Below, one piece after another: positions 36,381-47,453 of a DNA stretch of 64,000 bases (positions are counted from its first letter, which is position 1; each line of letters opens with the position of its first letter). Made by a program: the position numbers and the translations under genes. The DNA is from Fomitopsis serialis (taxonomy: Eukaryota; Basidiomycota; Agaricomycetes; Polyporales; Fomitopsidaceae): NCBI RefSeq assembly GCF_022376445.1, contig NW_025955017.1:124001-188000 (forward strand), read 5' to 3'. Below the pieces are notes generated by a model. The model made no database searches, was not told the origin of the DNA, and saw nothing but the letters and a program-made list of their open reading frames with translations.

Positions 36381-37652
36381 CGTCCTAATTAGACGTCCAG
36401 GCGAGGAGCCATCCCTTTCGTGACCTTTCGTAACCCTGCAGCCGTCCACGTCTCTGTCTCACCCACTTCGTCAGATCCCGCACATGCAGGCCAGTCCTTT
36501 CTTGTCCCCCCGCCTCCTCCTTCAACGTCGCAAAACCGAGAGTAACTTTTTTTGGCGAGCAACGGACACTACGTCTCGCTCCCTCTGCCTCGCCGTGCGC
36601 ACCGCAACCTCTCTGCCCCACCTCAAGCAGCCCACCTCGCCTCGTCCCGACGCATCGCATCCGCCTCATTTCGCGCCTCGCCTTGTGCCCGCCCATCTAC
36701 CGCCACGTTCGCGAGGGCGGCGCACCACTGCGAATTGGGCGGCTGACCGACCGGCGAGTGCCTGGGCTTGCTGCTGTGAACGCGTGAACAAGCTTGCGTT
36801 CCAGTCCCAGGTCGTCTCGTGCCACGCCGAGATCTGGATGGAGCTCGGCGGCCAAGTCAGGATCAACCGAGATCACAACAGGCGCAGTAGACACTGGGCA
36901 CGACGCGCACACCATCGCGACGTGCGCTGCGTGCACAGCACGACGGTGTGTGCGGCGGGCACAGCATGGCGGCATCGGCACACACGACAGTTGCAAGTAC
37001 CGGGGGCGAGGGCCCAGAGGGCAAGCGTGGCTGACGAACAGCTGACCGGCGCAGGCAGGGCGCGGAGAGTGGACACGAGGGGCTGACTGACGAGCGGCGA
37101 GCAGCAGCCGGCGCGGACGAGCAGCAGCGGGCGCAAGCAAGCGGCGACGCGCGGACGAGCGGAGATGTCCACGTACATGAACATCGGCTGGTGGCAGGAT
37201 ATGAATGTGAGTCTACATCCGCGATCAGTACGCCCGTAGAACTGCGACCCGCAGTGGACCGCTCAGCTACTAATAGTACTATGCCATATGAGCCCGGGCC
37301 CGGCACCTGGTTTCACTGAGCCCAGGCCCGCCCAAGCCGGGCCCTTGCCCGGGCTTTCAGGCCCAGCCCGGCCCCAACATCACTGGTACATATATACAAG
37401 GGTGTAGGTAAATAACAGTTATACAGAATCATGACAGACCGGCGCACATATCTAACAGCGACAAAGCAAGATCGTAACGAGGACAACGAAGGCAGGATAG
37501 TAGCTCACAGTGAGGTGAGAGCGACTTTAAGGCACAGCGAGATGATAGAGGTTTCACAGCAGAGCACAGCGATTCAAAGCTTGTCAAAAGCGGACGGCGG
37601 GCGATATGGACGAGACGAGGAGAGCGAGCGCGATCGATTCTTCATTTGGGGG
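36381..37652. other. Intergenic, GC-rich repeat inside
   Basis: No gene recognised. Short frames at 36484-37086 and on the opposite strand are low complexity. It contains the GC-rich block at 37291-37375, described separately. Confidence 0.4.
37291..37375. repeat. GC-rich palindromic GCCCGG repeat cluster
   Basis: Many overlapping direct and inverted copies of GCCCGG/GGCCCG lie within 85 bp (for example AGCCCGGGCCCGGC, AAGCCGGGCCC, GCCCGGGCTTTC). Such clusters occur as subterminal repeats of some hAT-type DNA transposons, but no transposase or matching end was found here, so the origin is open. Confidence 0.5.
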
Positions 37653-39180
37653 TCATTGCCGGCTGCATGTAACCATTCAGAGGTGCGTCAGTGATTGCTA
37701 GACATAGAAACCCAACGGAAACTCACTCGATATTGTCGTAATGTCTCTTCCGCGCATCCGAAGAGGCAAACAGTCCCTTACAGCCACAGTCGCTCCGTTC
37801 ACAAGAGCAAACGTACAAGGCGAAATGGTCGATCTTTTTGCCGACATGCTCCGCAAGGGCATAACATGGGCGCCTCTCCGAATGTTGTTTGATCAACTCG
37901 GAGCATATTGTGCCGTCTTGATACAGCCAGGTACAATTGCTAACCACCTTGTCATTCTCTTGACGAAATTGAGGAGGGTGGGATAAAGCGAGGTGTGTCT
38001 CGAATACCCGCTTCAAGTCGTTTTCATCGGCACCACGGAGTTCAACACCGCACTCTGTGGTCGGACTGAGACTGCCGTCGGCCAATGTTGGGCCGTCCAC
38101 GAAGCGGCACCTGCGCTTCAGCTCACCCAGCTTGTCTAACGATGGCTGTTGGTCGACTACGTCCCCTTCACGCTCGGCGTACTCAGGGAAGTCTCCATTT
38201 AGCGAATTTTCATATTTACTGACGCCAACATTGAACAGGGGGAATGATCATCAGAATAAATAACAAGGTTCGCATCACTGCACTCACAGACCCACAACAT
38301 TGTCGTGTGGAACGACACTGCCATTAAGAACGACCGGGACGCGCAGCGACCTGCAAGAGAGGTGGTAAGTCTATGATGACTGTTAGTAGGTAGTTCATTG
38401 CTTACAACAAATTACATCTTCTTGTCTTCTCCTCCCTTCATACCAGGCAATGGCACCTGGAATGATATCATGACTAACGATGGCCTTGGTTACCTTACAT
38501 CCGCTGAAGTAATTGGTCGCTTACCCTGCCTCTCTCAACTGAGAGGACTGGGATTCCGGCGGGTCCATATTGGCCATCTGGGTTTGTGATTTACAACCGA
38601 GTCGCTTATATACGACGACTCCGTGGACACCATGGATTCCAGAGTAGTGGTGCGTCCACCTCGCTGGTGTACATTCACATTTCTGCTTGAACTGAGGGCC
38701 ACCGCAGAATGTCTTTCCAAACATGCTTTGAAACCCACTGTTCGTGTAGCAGAAACCGTCAGGTGTGTTGGCTCAATATCCACACTTCGGCATGTAACTT
38801 ATGACATATTGAGGTGATGGTAGTGGCTCAAGACGGCGATTTCGTAGATATCGACCCACATCCGAGTCAGCCCTTGACGGCTCGGGGGAAAGGCGCGCTG
38901 AGACATACTTTACGATGGCGTGGTGGGCGATGGAAATGTTGAGGGGGTACTGTGGTGGGGGCAAGACGGGTTTTCTCTGCTGTCTCGGACAATGCATTAG
39001 AGAGGCCTCCGAGAGAGAGCGGAATGTCACGACGGTCAAGCGCGGGCGCCTGACACCCCCAGCCCGCTCTTGATCTACAATAAACAATACTAGTGGAATG
39101 ATCTCGGTTGTATGCCATGGTGGACAAGTCCTTGTGTTACTGTATATACCAGTGGGTCCACCACGAGAATGACTCAGCAC
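37653..39180 (-). CDS. Uncharacterised Cys-rich multi-exon protein, probably damaged at the 5' end
   Basis: Exons (descending): 38771 (or further up)-38525, 38473-38444, 38350-38288, 38218-37727, 37662-37653. All junctions are GT-AG and in phase. Seen: CYTNSGFQSMFGKTFCGGPQ, KCECTPARWTHHYSGIHGVH, PPESQSSQLREAGHDIIPGA, AWSLRVPVVLNGSVVPHDN, KRRCRFVDGPTLADGSLSP, and near the C-terminus CTWLYQDGTICSELIKQH, CYALAEHVGKKIDHFALYVC with CSCERSDCGCKGLFASSDAR, a cluster of Cys/His that could bind zinc. Upstream of 38771 the same frame stays open to 39180, interrupted only by one TGA at 38773-38775 (...PKCGY stop ANTPDGF...). The gene may thus carry a nonsense change, or use an unseen upstream exon. Family not recognised. 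Confidence 0.55.
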
Positions 39181-40025
39181 GGTTGTGTCGAGTTCTCGAG
39201 CTGTTCTTGGAATTGCATGCTATCAATATTTGCTAATATTATACTATTAGCGTCTCAGAATCGTTGCTTCGCAGAAGCGGCGTAAATATGGCAGGAGGAG
39301 GATGTGGAAAGTAGTGCCTAGATCGATGAGTTCTCTACACTGGCAGTCGCGACTCACATGCACACCTCGCGCGGGAAAGATGCGCCATAAAGACTCAGAT
39401 AATTCATGCCGCGGCTGTCAGGGGGCGGAAACATTCATTCCAAGCGGACTCCAGACGAGACTATGCATCATTAGCCTGACCTTTTGATCCTGAGCGGAAC
39501 TCAATACGATCCGCAGTATCCACGCCACCCAATGCATGTCTTGCGTGAGGATCGCCGAGGCATGTACTCTAGGGGAGCCGCATCTTGATATCATGGCAGC
39601 GCGTACGATAAATGTTTGCAGGGATGAACGCAGACTCACCGCCAGGAAAGTCTTCAAGGGGCGTAGAAAATCCGACGGGAGACACAACTGTATGTTATAC
39701 GTATGAGAACACGGCGTGCCTCGACGGCAGGGTCAGGATGAGTAGTAGTATGACAACAACGGGTGTGAGGTACGCGTAGCAATGGCATGAGCGAGGCAGA
39801 GGGAAGAGCGAATCGGAATAATGGGTACTGGTATAAGAACACGGGGGCCCCGCGCGCCGGGCACTACTGTCGCGCGCGAATACATATATACTCCCACCTC
39901 TAGGTTAGGCAGCTGGCAGCCCGTAGTCGATCGACCGATAGACGAACCCCAAACATACGAAAGAAGGTCCGAGGAGGGCACAGAGACGCAGAGACAAAAA
40001 CACACCAAACACAACAGACCGCGCG
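39181..40025. other. Intergenic
   Basis: 845 bp, AT-rich near 39215-39250, with no coding exon recognised. Probably 3' flank of the RhoGAP gene and 5' flank of the Cys-rich gene. Confidence 0.4.
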
Positions 40026-42099
40026 TCACCCCGCCGCTGCCGCGGCAGGCCTCTTCGCCGGCTGCAGCGACGCCCGCTTCTTCTTGTGCAGCTTCGCGCC
40101 CCGCTCGTCATCCGACGTCTCCCGATTATGCCGCGTCTTCGCCGGCGGCAGCGTCCGACTCCTTGTCACGCTCACCACCGAGCCCTCATTGCGCGAGTTC
40201 CGTCTCGACGGCGGCGTCTCTTGCACGGGCGACAGGTCGCCCCCTTCCGCCTGCCTCTCTGCTCCACCAGAAAAGAGAACCAGACGTCAGCCACCGCACT
40301 CGCAGAGCCCAGCGCAACCGACGCACCCGACGATCGTTCTGTCGTCGTCCGCCGTCTCGTGATCCGTCTCGGACTATTCACGAGCTTCCACCCACCTGGC
40401 TGCTCGTCATCGCTCCCTGAACTCGGCATCACATCCACCCCCGTCGTCGGCACCGTCTGCGCGCTGTCCGCCCGGCTCGGCGGCGGCGGGATGTCGAGCA
40501 TGAACCAGTCCTGGTGCGCGATCAGGAACTCGAGCACCTCCTGGCTCAGCTGGTGCTCCTGCGGGCTCAGCTCGTGGCTCGGGTGCGCGATCAGCGCTGG
40601 CCGGAAGATCACCGCCAGGTCTACGCGGGGCTCGTCAGAAGATGGGACGGATAGGAAAAGGGAGGAGCGCACTCTTGGCGTTCATGAGGTTCTTGTCCGA
40701 CTTGCGCGCGAAGACGGAGAGCAGGTCGAGCACGTAGAGGAGGAGGTACTGGTTCGCCCGCGGCATCGAGCGGATCAGCCGCTTGTACGTCTGGATCACC
40801 TCGTCCTGGTTAAACGGCTTTTTCGCTGTTCACATATCAGCCACCACGACCTCCCGAGACAGAATTCGACACACCGAGAGCATCCCGGAACTGATGGTGA
40901 CCCTGAGCGGTCAGCGCGGGTAGAAAAAAAAAGACGAAGGATACTGCGACTGACATAATGGTACATATCATGGGGTATCACGGGTTCCTGGAGGGTGCTT
41001 AACGCGCCGTGGGAGATAGAAGCGTATGGAAAACGTACAGGCATCTGCGTAAGGAATCGCCGGAACACGCTCGCGACGTCGTGCGTTGTGTAGTGCTCCC
41101 TTTTCCAATCGAGATTCTTGCCATACTGCGGAATCGTCAGCACCAGATCGAAGCAAAGAGGAGGAACGCACCCTAGGCGGAGACTCGAACGCAGCCTGCA
41201 AATCCCGCATCCGTTTATTTGAGCCGTTCACCCGGAAGGTGCCCTCTACCTCCGTTGCTGCGCCCACCCCTCAGTCAACGGCCGCCGAAGCACCACGTAC
41301 AAGCACGACGCACCATTCTCCTTTAAATACAGCCCACTAGCGCCAGCAGAGACAGTCCGTCATCCAACATCACCGAGAAGGGAGAAGGGGGACTCACCAC
41401 TTCGCGACAACGACCGGGATGTAACCCCACACATAGAGCTCGCCGTTCGAATTTGCGGTCGAGATCTGCACGCTCGCATACTTGAGCGACTCCTTGAGCG
41501 GCTTGCTGAACACGACGCCCTCGCCTGCTGCACAGTCATCGTGTATTAGTGTCTGCTGTACAGGGTGATCGAGCGCGAGGAAATGGGATCACTCGTGCGC
41601 GATTAGGTTCCTGGAACGCAAAACGCAGTGCGTGTTTCTATCGGCACACGCCCCGAGTCCCACGGAAAACATATGTCCTGCAGGCTCAGCCAGGGTGTAT
41701 AAAAAGTCAGGGGGCGCTGTTTGATGTAGGGGACATCGAATGAATCGATTGAACGACTGAGGGAAGAACAACGGAGCCTCAAAAGCAGACCCCGTAGCCT
41801 CGAAGGGTGAGCTTCGCCCACCAGTCTTTTGGGTCTGACGACTTTAGTACCACTGTGCGCATAACCTGCAGTCGCAGCCAATCGAGGCGAGACTACGGGG
41901 CCGCGGAGGGCATCCCTATCTCGTATCCAAAGCAGACGAACGAACAGATAGGGGCAGACTCGCCTTTCTTCTCCTCCGCCTCCTTCTTCGCCTGCTGTGC
42001 AAAGCGAAAATGATTCCACCACGCCTTCAAGTTCTGCTTGGCCTGCTGTTGGGCAGGCTCATGTGCATGGGCGTCATGCGCAGCGGGGGCGGTCGTCAT
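40026..42099 (-). CDS. Rho GTPase-activating protein (RhoGAP)
   Basis: Stimulates GTP hydrolysis by Rho-family GTPases in polarity and cell-wall control. Ten exons (descending): 42099-41946, 41527-41398, 41336-41314, 41257-41172, 41125-41039, 40987-40955, 40890-40875, 40825-40673, 40620-40300, 40258-40026; 411 residues. The RhoGAP domain starts after KPLKESLKYASVQIS and IPVVVAKCGLYLKEN, followed by TEVEGTFRVNGSNKRM (the arginine-finger region, Arg in GTFRVNG), TTHDVASVFRRFLTQMPEPV, the RANQYLLLYVLDLL helix and NLAVIFRPAL. After WFMLDIPPPP comes a Ser/Arg-rich tail ending LHKKKRASLQPAKRP, probably disordered. The 23-nt exon encodes CGLYLKEN. The last intron (41 nt) and the end of exon 1 are the least certain junctions. 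Confidence 0.88.
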
Positions 42100-43370
42100 G
42101 AGAGTACTGGCGCGGGGACGAGGGAGGTCAGAGACGGAGCGGCCGGAGCGAGGAGCGGGAGCGGGTGTGGTCGAGGGCGAGGGCGCGGACGCGGTGTTCG
42201 GCCTGGCGGGCTGTGGTGGCGCTTGGGGGGTGACGTCGGTCGGCGGGGGGAGGGTGGTGTTGGCGCGGCGGCGGACGCGCGGGAGGAAACCCAGGATCGG
42301 TCTGCGGCGGCGCGAGGCCAGCGTAGGAGGTCCAGTATGTCGACGGCGACCGCGACGCGGCCGGAGGTCGGACGGGAACAGACGCAGAGGGGGGCAGCAG
42401 GCGCACGGACGCTGACTACGCTCGCACGGACCAATTGGCTGGCGCAGAGAACAGACAGGCGGCAGCAGAGGCGGCGGGGGGACGGTGAAGATCGTTCTGT
42501 CAAGTGCAATGGCGGGCGCGGAAGCGGACTGGGAGCGTCCCCGCCCGCGGCTTTCTGCGCCAGAACACGAGGCCGCCTGCGGTGGCGCTGCCCTCTGCAC
42601 GGCCTGCGATCCCGTTCGTGTGCAGTTCGACGGCTCGCAAAAAGCGTCCGCGATTTCATTTACTGTCCTCTCGATTCACTCGCTGCATGTGCTCGCCGAC
42701 GTCCCGAGGAGGCGACAGGGGCACACCTGCCTCCGAGTCCACACGCCGAACAGAAATCCGGTCACTGCCTTGGCGTCTTTTCCAATCTCTCATACAAATT
42801 CCATTTTAGGCAACTGTTGCCTCCCCATAGCGCTCGCCGCCGGCTCCGAAGAGGATACGCTACTTACACTACAGGTGATCTGCTCAGCTACAGTAGATTG
42901 CTGCGCTTGTATGATGCGCTGCTTCTTGCATCCAGAGCGATTGATTCAGGATCCATTGTCCGCTTGTTGCTCTGCGCGACCTCAGGCTTGTCAACTACAG
43001 TCGATAACCTTTTCAGTGGAATTTGAGTGGAATGATAACACGCGCGCGCTCACACCAATTCAACTCAATGTCGACTGTCAGAACCTGGCGTGGAAAGGTG
43101 ACAGCATGTTCGATCGGTCCGCCAACAAGCCCTCTCAGACGCGCGTCCATACCATGTCGAGCAAAGTCAAGCGCTCGACCAAATGTCTAAGTACGCCGAG
43201 CGAAAGGCAAGCCGATCCAGAGGCTGCAAAGACACTACTCAACGAACAAGCGCAATAACGAAGGTATCGCTTCCACAAACAAAAACAGGAAACGCACTAT
43301 GTAAAAACTCCCCTCCAATGTATAAGCTCAAACCAGACGGCCACGGCCACCCACCAGAGACCCAGTCCAC
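42100..43370. other. RhoGAP promoter side and intergenic
   Basis: The part next to 42099 should hold the RhoGAP promoter. The long plus-strand frames here (to 43026 and 43258) overlap the RhoGAP exon and lack domains, so they are not called. Confidence 0.45.
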
Positions 43371-45236
43371 CTACACCAGCCCCCGCCCACCCATCTGCAC
43401 CGTATCCCCCACCGCCCGCAAAAGCTCCTCCCACGCCCTCGTCACCACGCCCTTCCCCTCACCCACCCCGGCATTCCTCAGCCGCCGCCGCACTTCCTCC
43501 ACCGTCCCACCCCCATTCGCACTCGCCGGGCGCCCCCGTCTCCGCCTTACCCGGAGTACGAACGACAGCAGCGGCACCACTACGAACACGAGCACGTACG
43601 CCGCGAGCTTCGTGCGCGACATCCCCCGCGTGAGTGCCGCGCAGCTCGTCCGTATCAGCGCCAGTGCGCTGGGCACACGCAGAGGTGCGGGTGCTTCCAG
43701 CGGGGCAGCGCGGGGTAGTCTCGGGAGTGGATGCGGGACGGGTGTCGTTGCGCGTGGCGTGTCCAGTGAGACATCTGCGCCGCCATTCACGGCTTTTGAG
43801 CGGTTCGCCGAGCGCGATCGGCGTCTCGGGGAGGTGGCGTGCGCATTGGAGGGGGTGACGGTGCGCGAGGTGGTTGTGGAAGAGATGGACTGGGAGGAGG
43901 CGGAAGGAGGGATGGACGTCATGCGCGAGACGGGGGGCAGGGCCGCCTTGCTTTTCCCACTAGGGCGTGGCGTGGTCGGTGTCGCGGTATGCGTCGAACC
44001 GCTCGACGAGGACGAAGCCGACGAGTCAGAACGCGCAGGGGAGACAGAGCGCGAGGTAGAGAGTGTTGGCTCCGAGGTGGATGTCGGGAGGCCTTTTGTT
44101 GTGGGTGGTGGTTGGGAGGACATAGCCTGTATACGCAAGCTTCGCAAGGACGACATCATGTACTGCGAGCGGGCAGTTAGCGGTCTGTTAACGACCACAA
44201 GTCATCCTGGCAAACGAGAGGAGTCGAGGACACAGACAGCATGAAATAGCCATCCGCGAAGACCCGATGATCAGAAGCCCATGGGCGTGCCCGCTATTCA
44301 GAGCGCAGCTGTCTCCGTCAACGCTTTGCCCATAGATCCATGGGCAAACCGCTGACAGAGGCATTGACTGCGCTATGAGCAGTGGGCCAGCACATCATAC
44401 GATATACCCAAACATGGGATTGTCATTGCAGCTGAATGAACGTACCTTCCGCGTATCTGGCGCCAGCTCGCGCTCATACTGCAGGAAGTCCTCTGCGTAA
44501 TCCCAGTCTTCCAGGCGGGGGAGGACGTGCAAGCAATACAGCTCCATCACCTTAGCGTACCCTTCCCTGTCCTCCTTCCCGCCCTCCGCGTACTGGGCCG
44601 TCTCGCGAGCCAGTCCTCGATCATCCCTCTCCCGACAGCCGTGCATCCCAGCTTCAAGCTGGCCAATGCGAGTGTCACGAGCACCTGCGCAGGGAGATAC
44701 GTCGAACTCGGCTTCATCATGTGCGCGCCGGAGGAGGTAGTCGGTGTGAAGAGCTGCAGGGCGCGATTGTGCAGCGTCGCGATGAACGGCTCGGGCGAGA
44801 GGAGGAGGTTCGCGCGGAGCGGCGGCGGGAGCTCGTCGGGGTCCTCCGTCTGCGGGGGCGCCGCGTACAGGGTCGTCTCGAACGTGATCCTGAGGATCTC
44901 CCACTTCCTGCGCTGGCTCGCGAGCGGGTCCGCCGTGCGCGGGGGCGCGGTGGCGTCGGCGTAGTACGAGTACGGGGGCGGCGCGACCAGCGCGAAGGCG
45001 GCGGTGAGGAGCGAGTGGGTGAGCGCGACGTTGCGCTGGAGGAACGCGCGGGCGGCGCGGGGGTAGAGTCCGCGCAGGCTGGCGAGCGTCGAGTTGGACG
45101 ACGAGAAGGAGGCCGAGGGCGAGGCGGACGAAGGAGTGGACGGGACGGAGGAGCTCATGGAGAGGTTCCCGGTGGAGGCCTTGAGGTTGAGGCTGCCTGG
45201 GACGGCGGTCTGTGTGGTGGAGGTCACGCTGGGCAT
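43371..45236 (-). CDS. Pex26-like tail-anchored peroxin (one frameshift)
   Basis: Two exons: 45236-44446 and 44162-43371, with a 283-nt intron; about 527 residues if one missing base is allowed. Segments seen: a Ser-rich leader; ARAFLQRNVALTHSLLTAAF; ASQRRKWEILRITFETTLYA; LPAQVLVTLALASLKLGCTA; then YAKVMELYCLHVLPRLEDWD with YAEDFLQYERELAPDTRK, which resembles the LHVLPR..EW.YA.EF segment of fungal peroxin 26. A Ser-rich disordered region leads to a single hydrophobic helix (LAAYVLVFVVVPLLSFVL) followed by RVRRRRG and a 50-60 residue tail, fitting a tail-anchored peroxisomal protein that docks the Pex1-Pex6 exportomer. The frame slips by one base near 44599-44615 (EDWLAR/ETAQYAEGG). Assignment rests on remembered family patterns. 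Confidence 0.65.
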
Positions 45237-46498
45237 GATGCTACGGGGACGGCGGGGGCATAGGAGGTGTGCGGGGGTAAGCAGTCGGGTAATAGGTCGT
45301 GGAGGCGTGTGTGTCCCCGCTTGCCCGTCCTTGGCCCGATTCACGCGCCTCGGCTACTCCGGGACCATCCCCGACCCGCCCCACACCGCTCTCAGTGCAG
45401 TTGTTGGTTCGGCCCACGCATTCACGCGGATGTGCGTCGACACCGTTGTGAAGGACGCCTTAGCAGAGGCTTGAAACCCGATAATATTGCAGTACGATAC
45501 GTTACTGGATTCAAACCAATGAGATCGCACCCATTAGCGAATTTAAAGAGGGCTCGACGGACAGCACAAATGATGAGCAGCCTATGCTGCAAAGGCCAGA
45601 CTAGTACTACAGCCATCTCCAACCAGCGTGGACTCACTACGTGACTTATACTGTACCAGCCGTACACATATACACCCAGACATATTGTGAGGTAGCATTT
45701 GTAGGATTCAACGGCGGAGTCACCTCACACGGTGGCAGCCCAACAGTCAATAAATAACCTGGCCGAGTGGAGAATATGCATGCACGGGATCCTGAGTCAA
45801 TTTGGAGAGTGCAACTGCCGAAAGTATTCCTGGCAAATGAGGCGTCCCACATACGACCGTGATAGCAGGCGACTTTTCATAACGAGCGAGCACACTCGCG
45901 GGCACTTCGCACAGTACTGGCATAACATTGGACATATTCCATGCATTAGTATGGTCAGTACGGAGGCGAGCACGATCTGCTTTGGTTTCCGCCATCCTCT
46001 GACACCTCTGACACGAGGATACGCACGGGCTGATTTTTCTCTGCATCGAGTCTTTATTGGCTTGCGCCGCGCTGTGTCTTGTTCATCGAGATGCATCTTG
46101 GTTTGACCTTCAGCTGTTGGTACGCATGATTCGACCTCAATACACCTATGTAAGTAGTTGACGTGTTGCCGTCGCTTCCGAGTCCTGTTTTTATGCTACG
46201 CTCAGGATACGCCGTCTTCCCCCTCGTTATTATACGTGGAGATTTCGTGTTGAAGTGCAGTGCAACATTTGATCCTATCCGCGGGTCTTGATAGCTATCC
46301 ATTAATGTCAATGTGTAGCTGATTGTTATAAGGTCTGCAGGTCTGCATCATTGCTCTGGAATTCCTGTCATTTTAACGTCGACAATTTGAGTGGCACCCT
46401 GAGCGGAATCGATAGCGAATGAGGCGACACGGCCTCAGCCATAGATACTGCAGCGCCCGGCCATAATAAAGACACGCTTTCATTACACTAGTTGTTCA
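45237..46498. other. Intergenic
   Basis: 1.26 kb between two minus-strand genes. It includes the promoter of the Pex26-like gene at its left edge. No exon, RNA gene or repeat was recognised. Confidence 0.4.
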
Positions 46499-46878
46499 TC
46501 ACTGCCCCAGGCCGCGCTCAGGCCCATCTCTGCGCATGACAGTGCAACATGTACTACCTCCGGTAGGCTTCGGTTTCGGTTGCGGTTTCGGTTTCGGCCG
46601 CCCCATGCCGCTAGTTGGCTGATCCTTGCGTCCGGGTCTCCTCTTGGACAGTTTACCATATACACCGTCAGCATGGTACCGAGCGTCGAGGTCGTGTCGA
46701 AGAATGCATTTTGAGCCTGGAGGCACCGCGCCACAGGCCACTCCGTTCCTACGGTGGTGCCAAACTGAGTCTTGCGACCAGTGAGGCAGAAGACTTCCAA
46801 CACGCACCGGTGAACAGGGAGGGCAGATACCTGTGCCACAGCGCTCACAGCGAGCAGAACAATTGTGAAATGGCGCAT
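46499..46878 (-). CDS. Small secreted protein with Pro-Lys repeat
   Basis: Proposed 106-residue secreted protein in two exons: 46878-46808 and 46748-46499, joined across a 59-nt intron (GTGCGT...CGTAG). The signal peptide is MRHFTIVLLAVSAVAQVSA; splicing then gives LPVHRNGVACGAVPPGSKC, DARYHADGVYGKLSKRRPGR, and a repeat of four Pro-Lys units (GRPKPKPQPKPKP) encoded by a CGGTTT/CGGTTG hexamer run near 46565-46595. Dibasic KRR after residue 60 could be a Kex2-type site. Unspliced, the same start runs 131 codons in a less plausible frame (repeat becomes Asn-Arg). Function unknown; an effector-like or cell-wall role is speculation. The retrotransposon sits about 240 bp upstream. Confidence 0.5.
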
Positions 46879-47116
46879 GGATCGACTCTTGGCGTTTGAG
46901 TCGGCGGAGGAAGGGTGGAGAATAAACAAAAAGCAGAGCTGTAGCACAAGAATCGGAGTCAGTGTACATTACGCCTTGTCATGGAAGAATTTAAGACTGG
47001 GACGTACCAACCAGTGCTCGTGCTTGGGGATGAGCTCGAAGTATGAAAGAGAGGAGCTGAGGGAAAGGGCAGATACTCGACCACCTCTTATACTGTGAAG
47101 TCGCCGACAGTGTCAG
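46879..47116. promoter_or_regulatory. Upstream region of the small secreted protein gene, truncated by the retrotransposon
   Basis: 238 bp between the start codon at 46878 and the target-site duplication at 47117. The insertion separates this proximal segment from sequence now at 53097 and beyond. Confidence 0.45.
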
Positions 47117-47122
47117 TTTCAC
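47117..47122. repeat. Target-site duplication, left copy (tttcac)
   Basis: Identical to 53091-53096. Five of the six bases form the usual Ty3/gypsy duplication; the sixth (c) may be part of the LTR edge, since a c precedes both LTRs. Confidence 0.8.
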
Positions 47123-47440
47123 TGTGACGGGCGTGCCGGGGGCTGGCCGGGTTGAGTGTCGAGACGTAGGCGAGAGCGAGAGATCGTGCAAGTGCGAGAG
47201 CAGAGGACAAGGGCGCAGGCCCGAACACTGGTGTTGGCAAGACGAGAGACGTACAAAGCGGAGCGCCAGCTATCTAGGGAATCGCGGGACTCGCCGAGAG
47301 CCAGGTACAGTCGATGAGTGACTCGAACAGGAACCAGGATACATGCCAAATCGGGAAAGCGGGAACACTGTGGCTACGTAGACCGTGGCGCATCGTATCG
47401 CGCTGTACAAGAGTCCATGTGTAACGGTGTGGCCGTTACA
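47123..47440 (-). repeat. 3' LTR (318 bp)
   Basis: On the plus strand it runs from TGTGACGG to CCGTTACA, giving near-perfect short terminal inverted repeats and TG...CA ends. Identical to 52773-53090 over its whole length. Confidence 0.95.
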
Positions 47441-47453
47441 CCACCTCCTCCTC
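47441..47453 (-). other. Polypurine tract
   Basis: Minus strand reads GAGGAGGAGGTGG directly before the 3' LTR, the place where plus-strand DNA synthesis is primed. It overlaps the last codon of pol by two bases. Confidence 0.75.

Noticed and set aside
42010..43026. 338-codon plus-strand frame
   Set aside because: Overlaps the antisense RhoGAP first exon and has low-complexity composition; no domain or splice support.
46483..46947. Unspliced 154-codon frame at the small secreted protein locus
   Set aside because: It keeps the signal peptide but turns the repeat into Asn-Arg and loses the KR-containing segment; the spliced model is more coherent.
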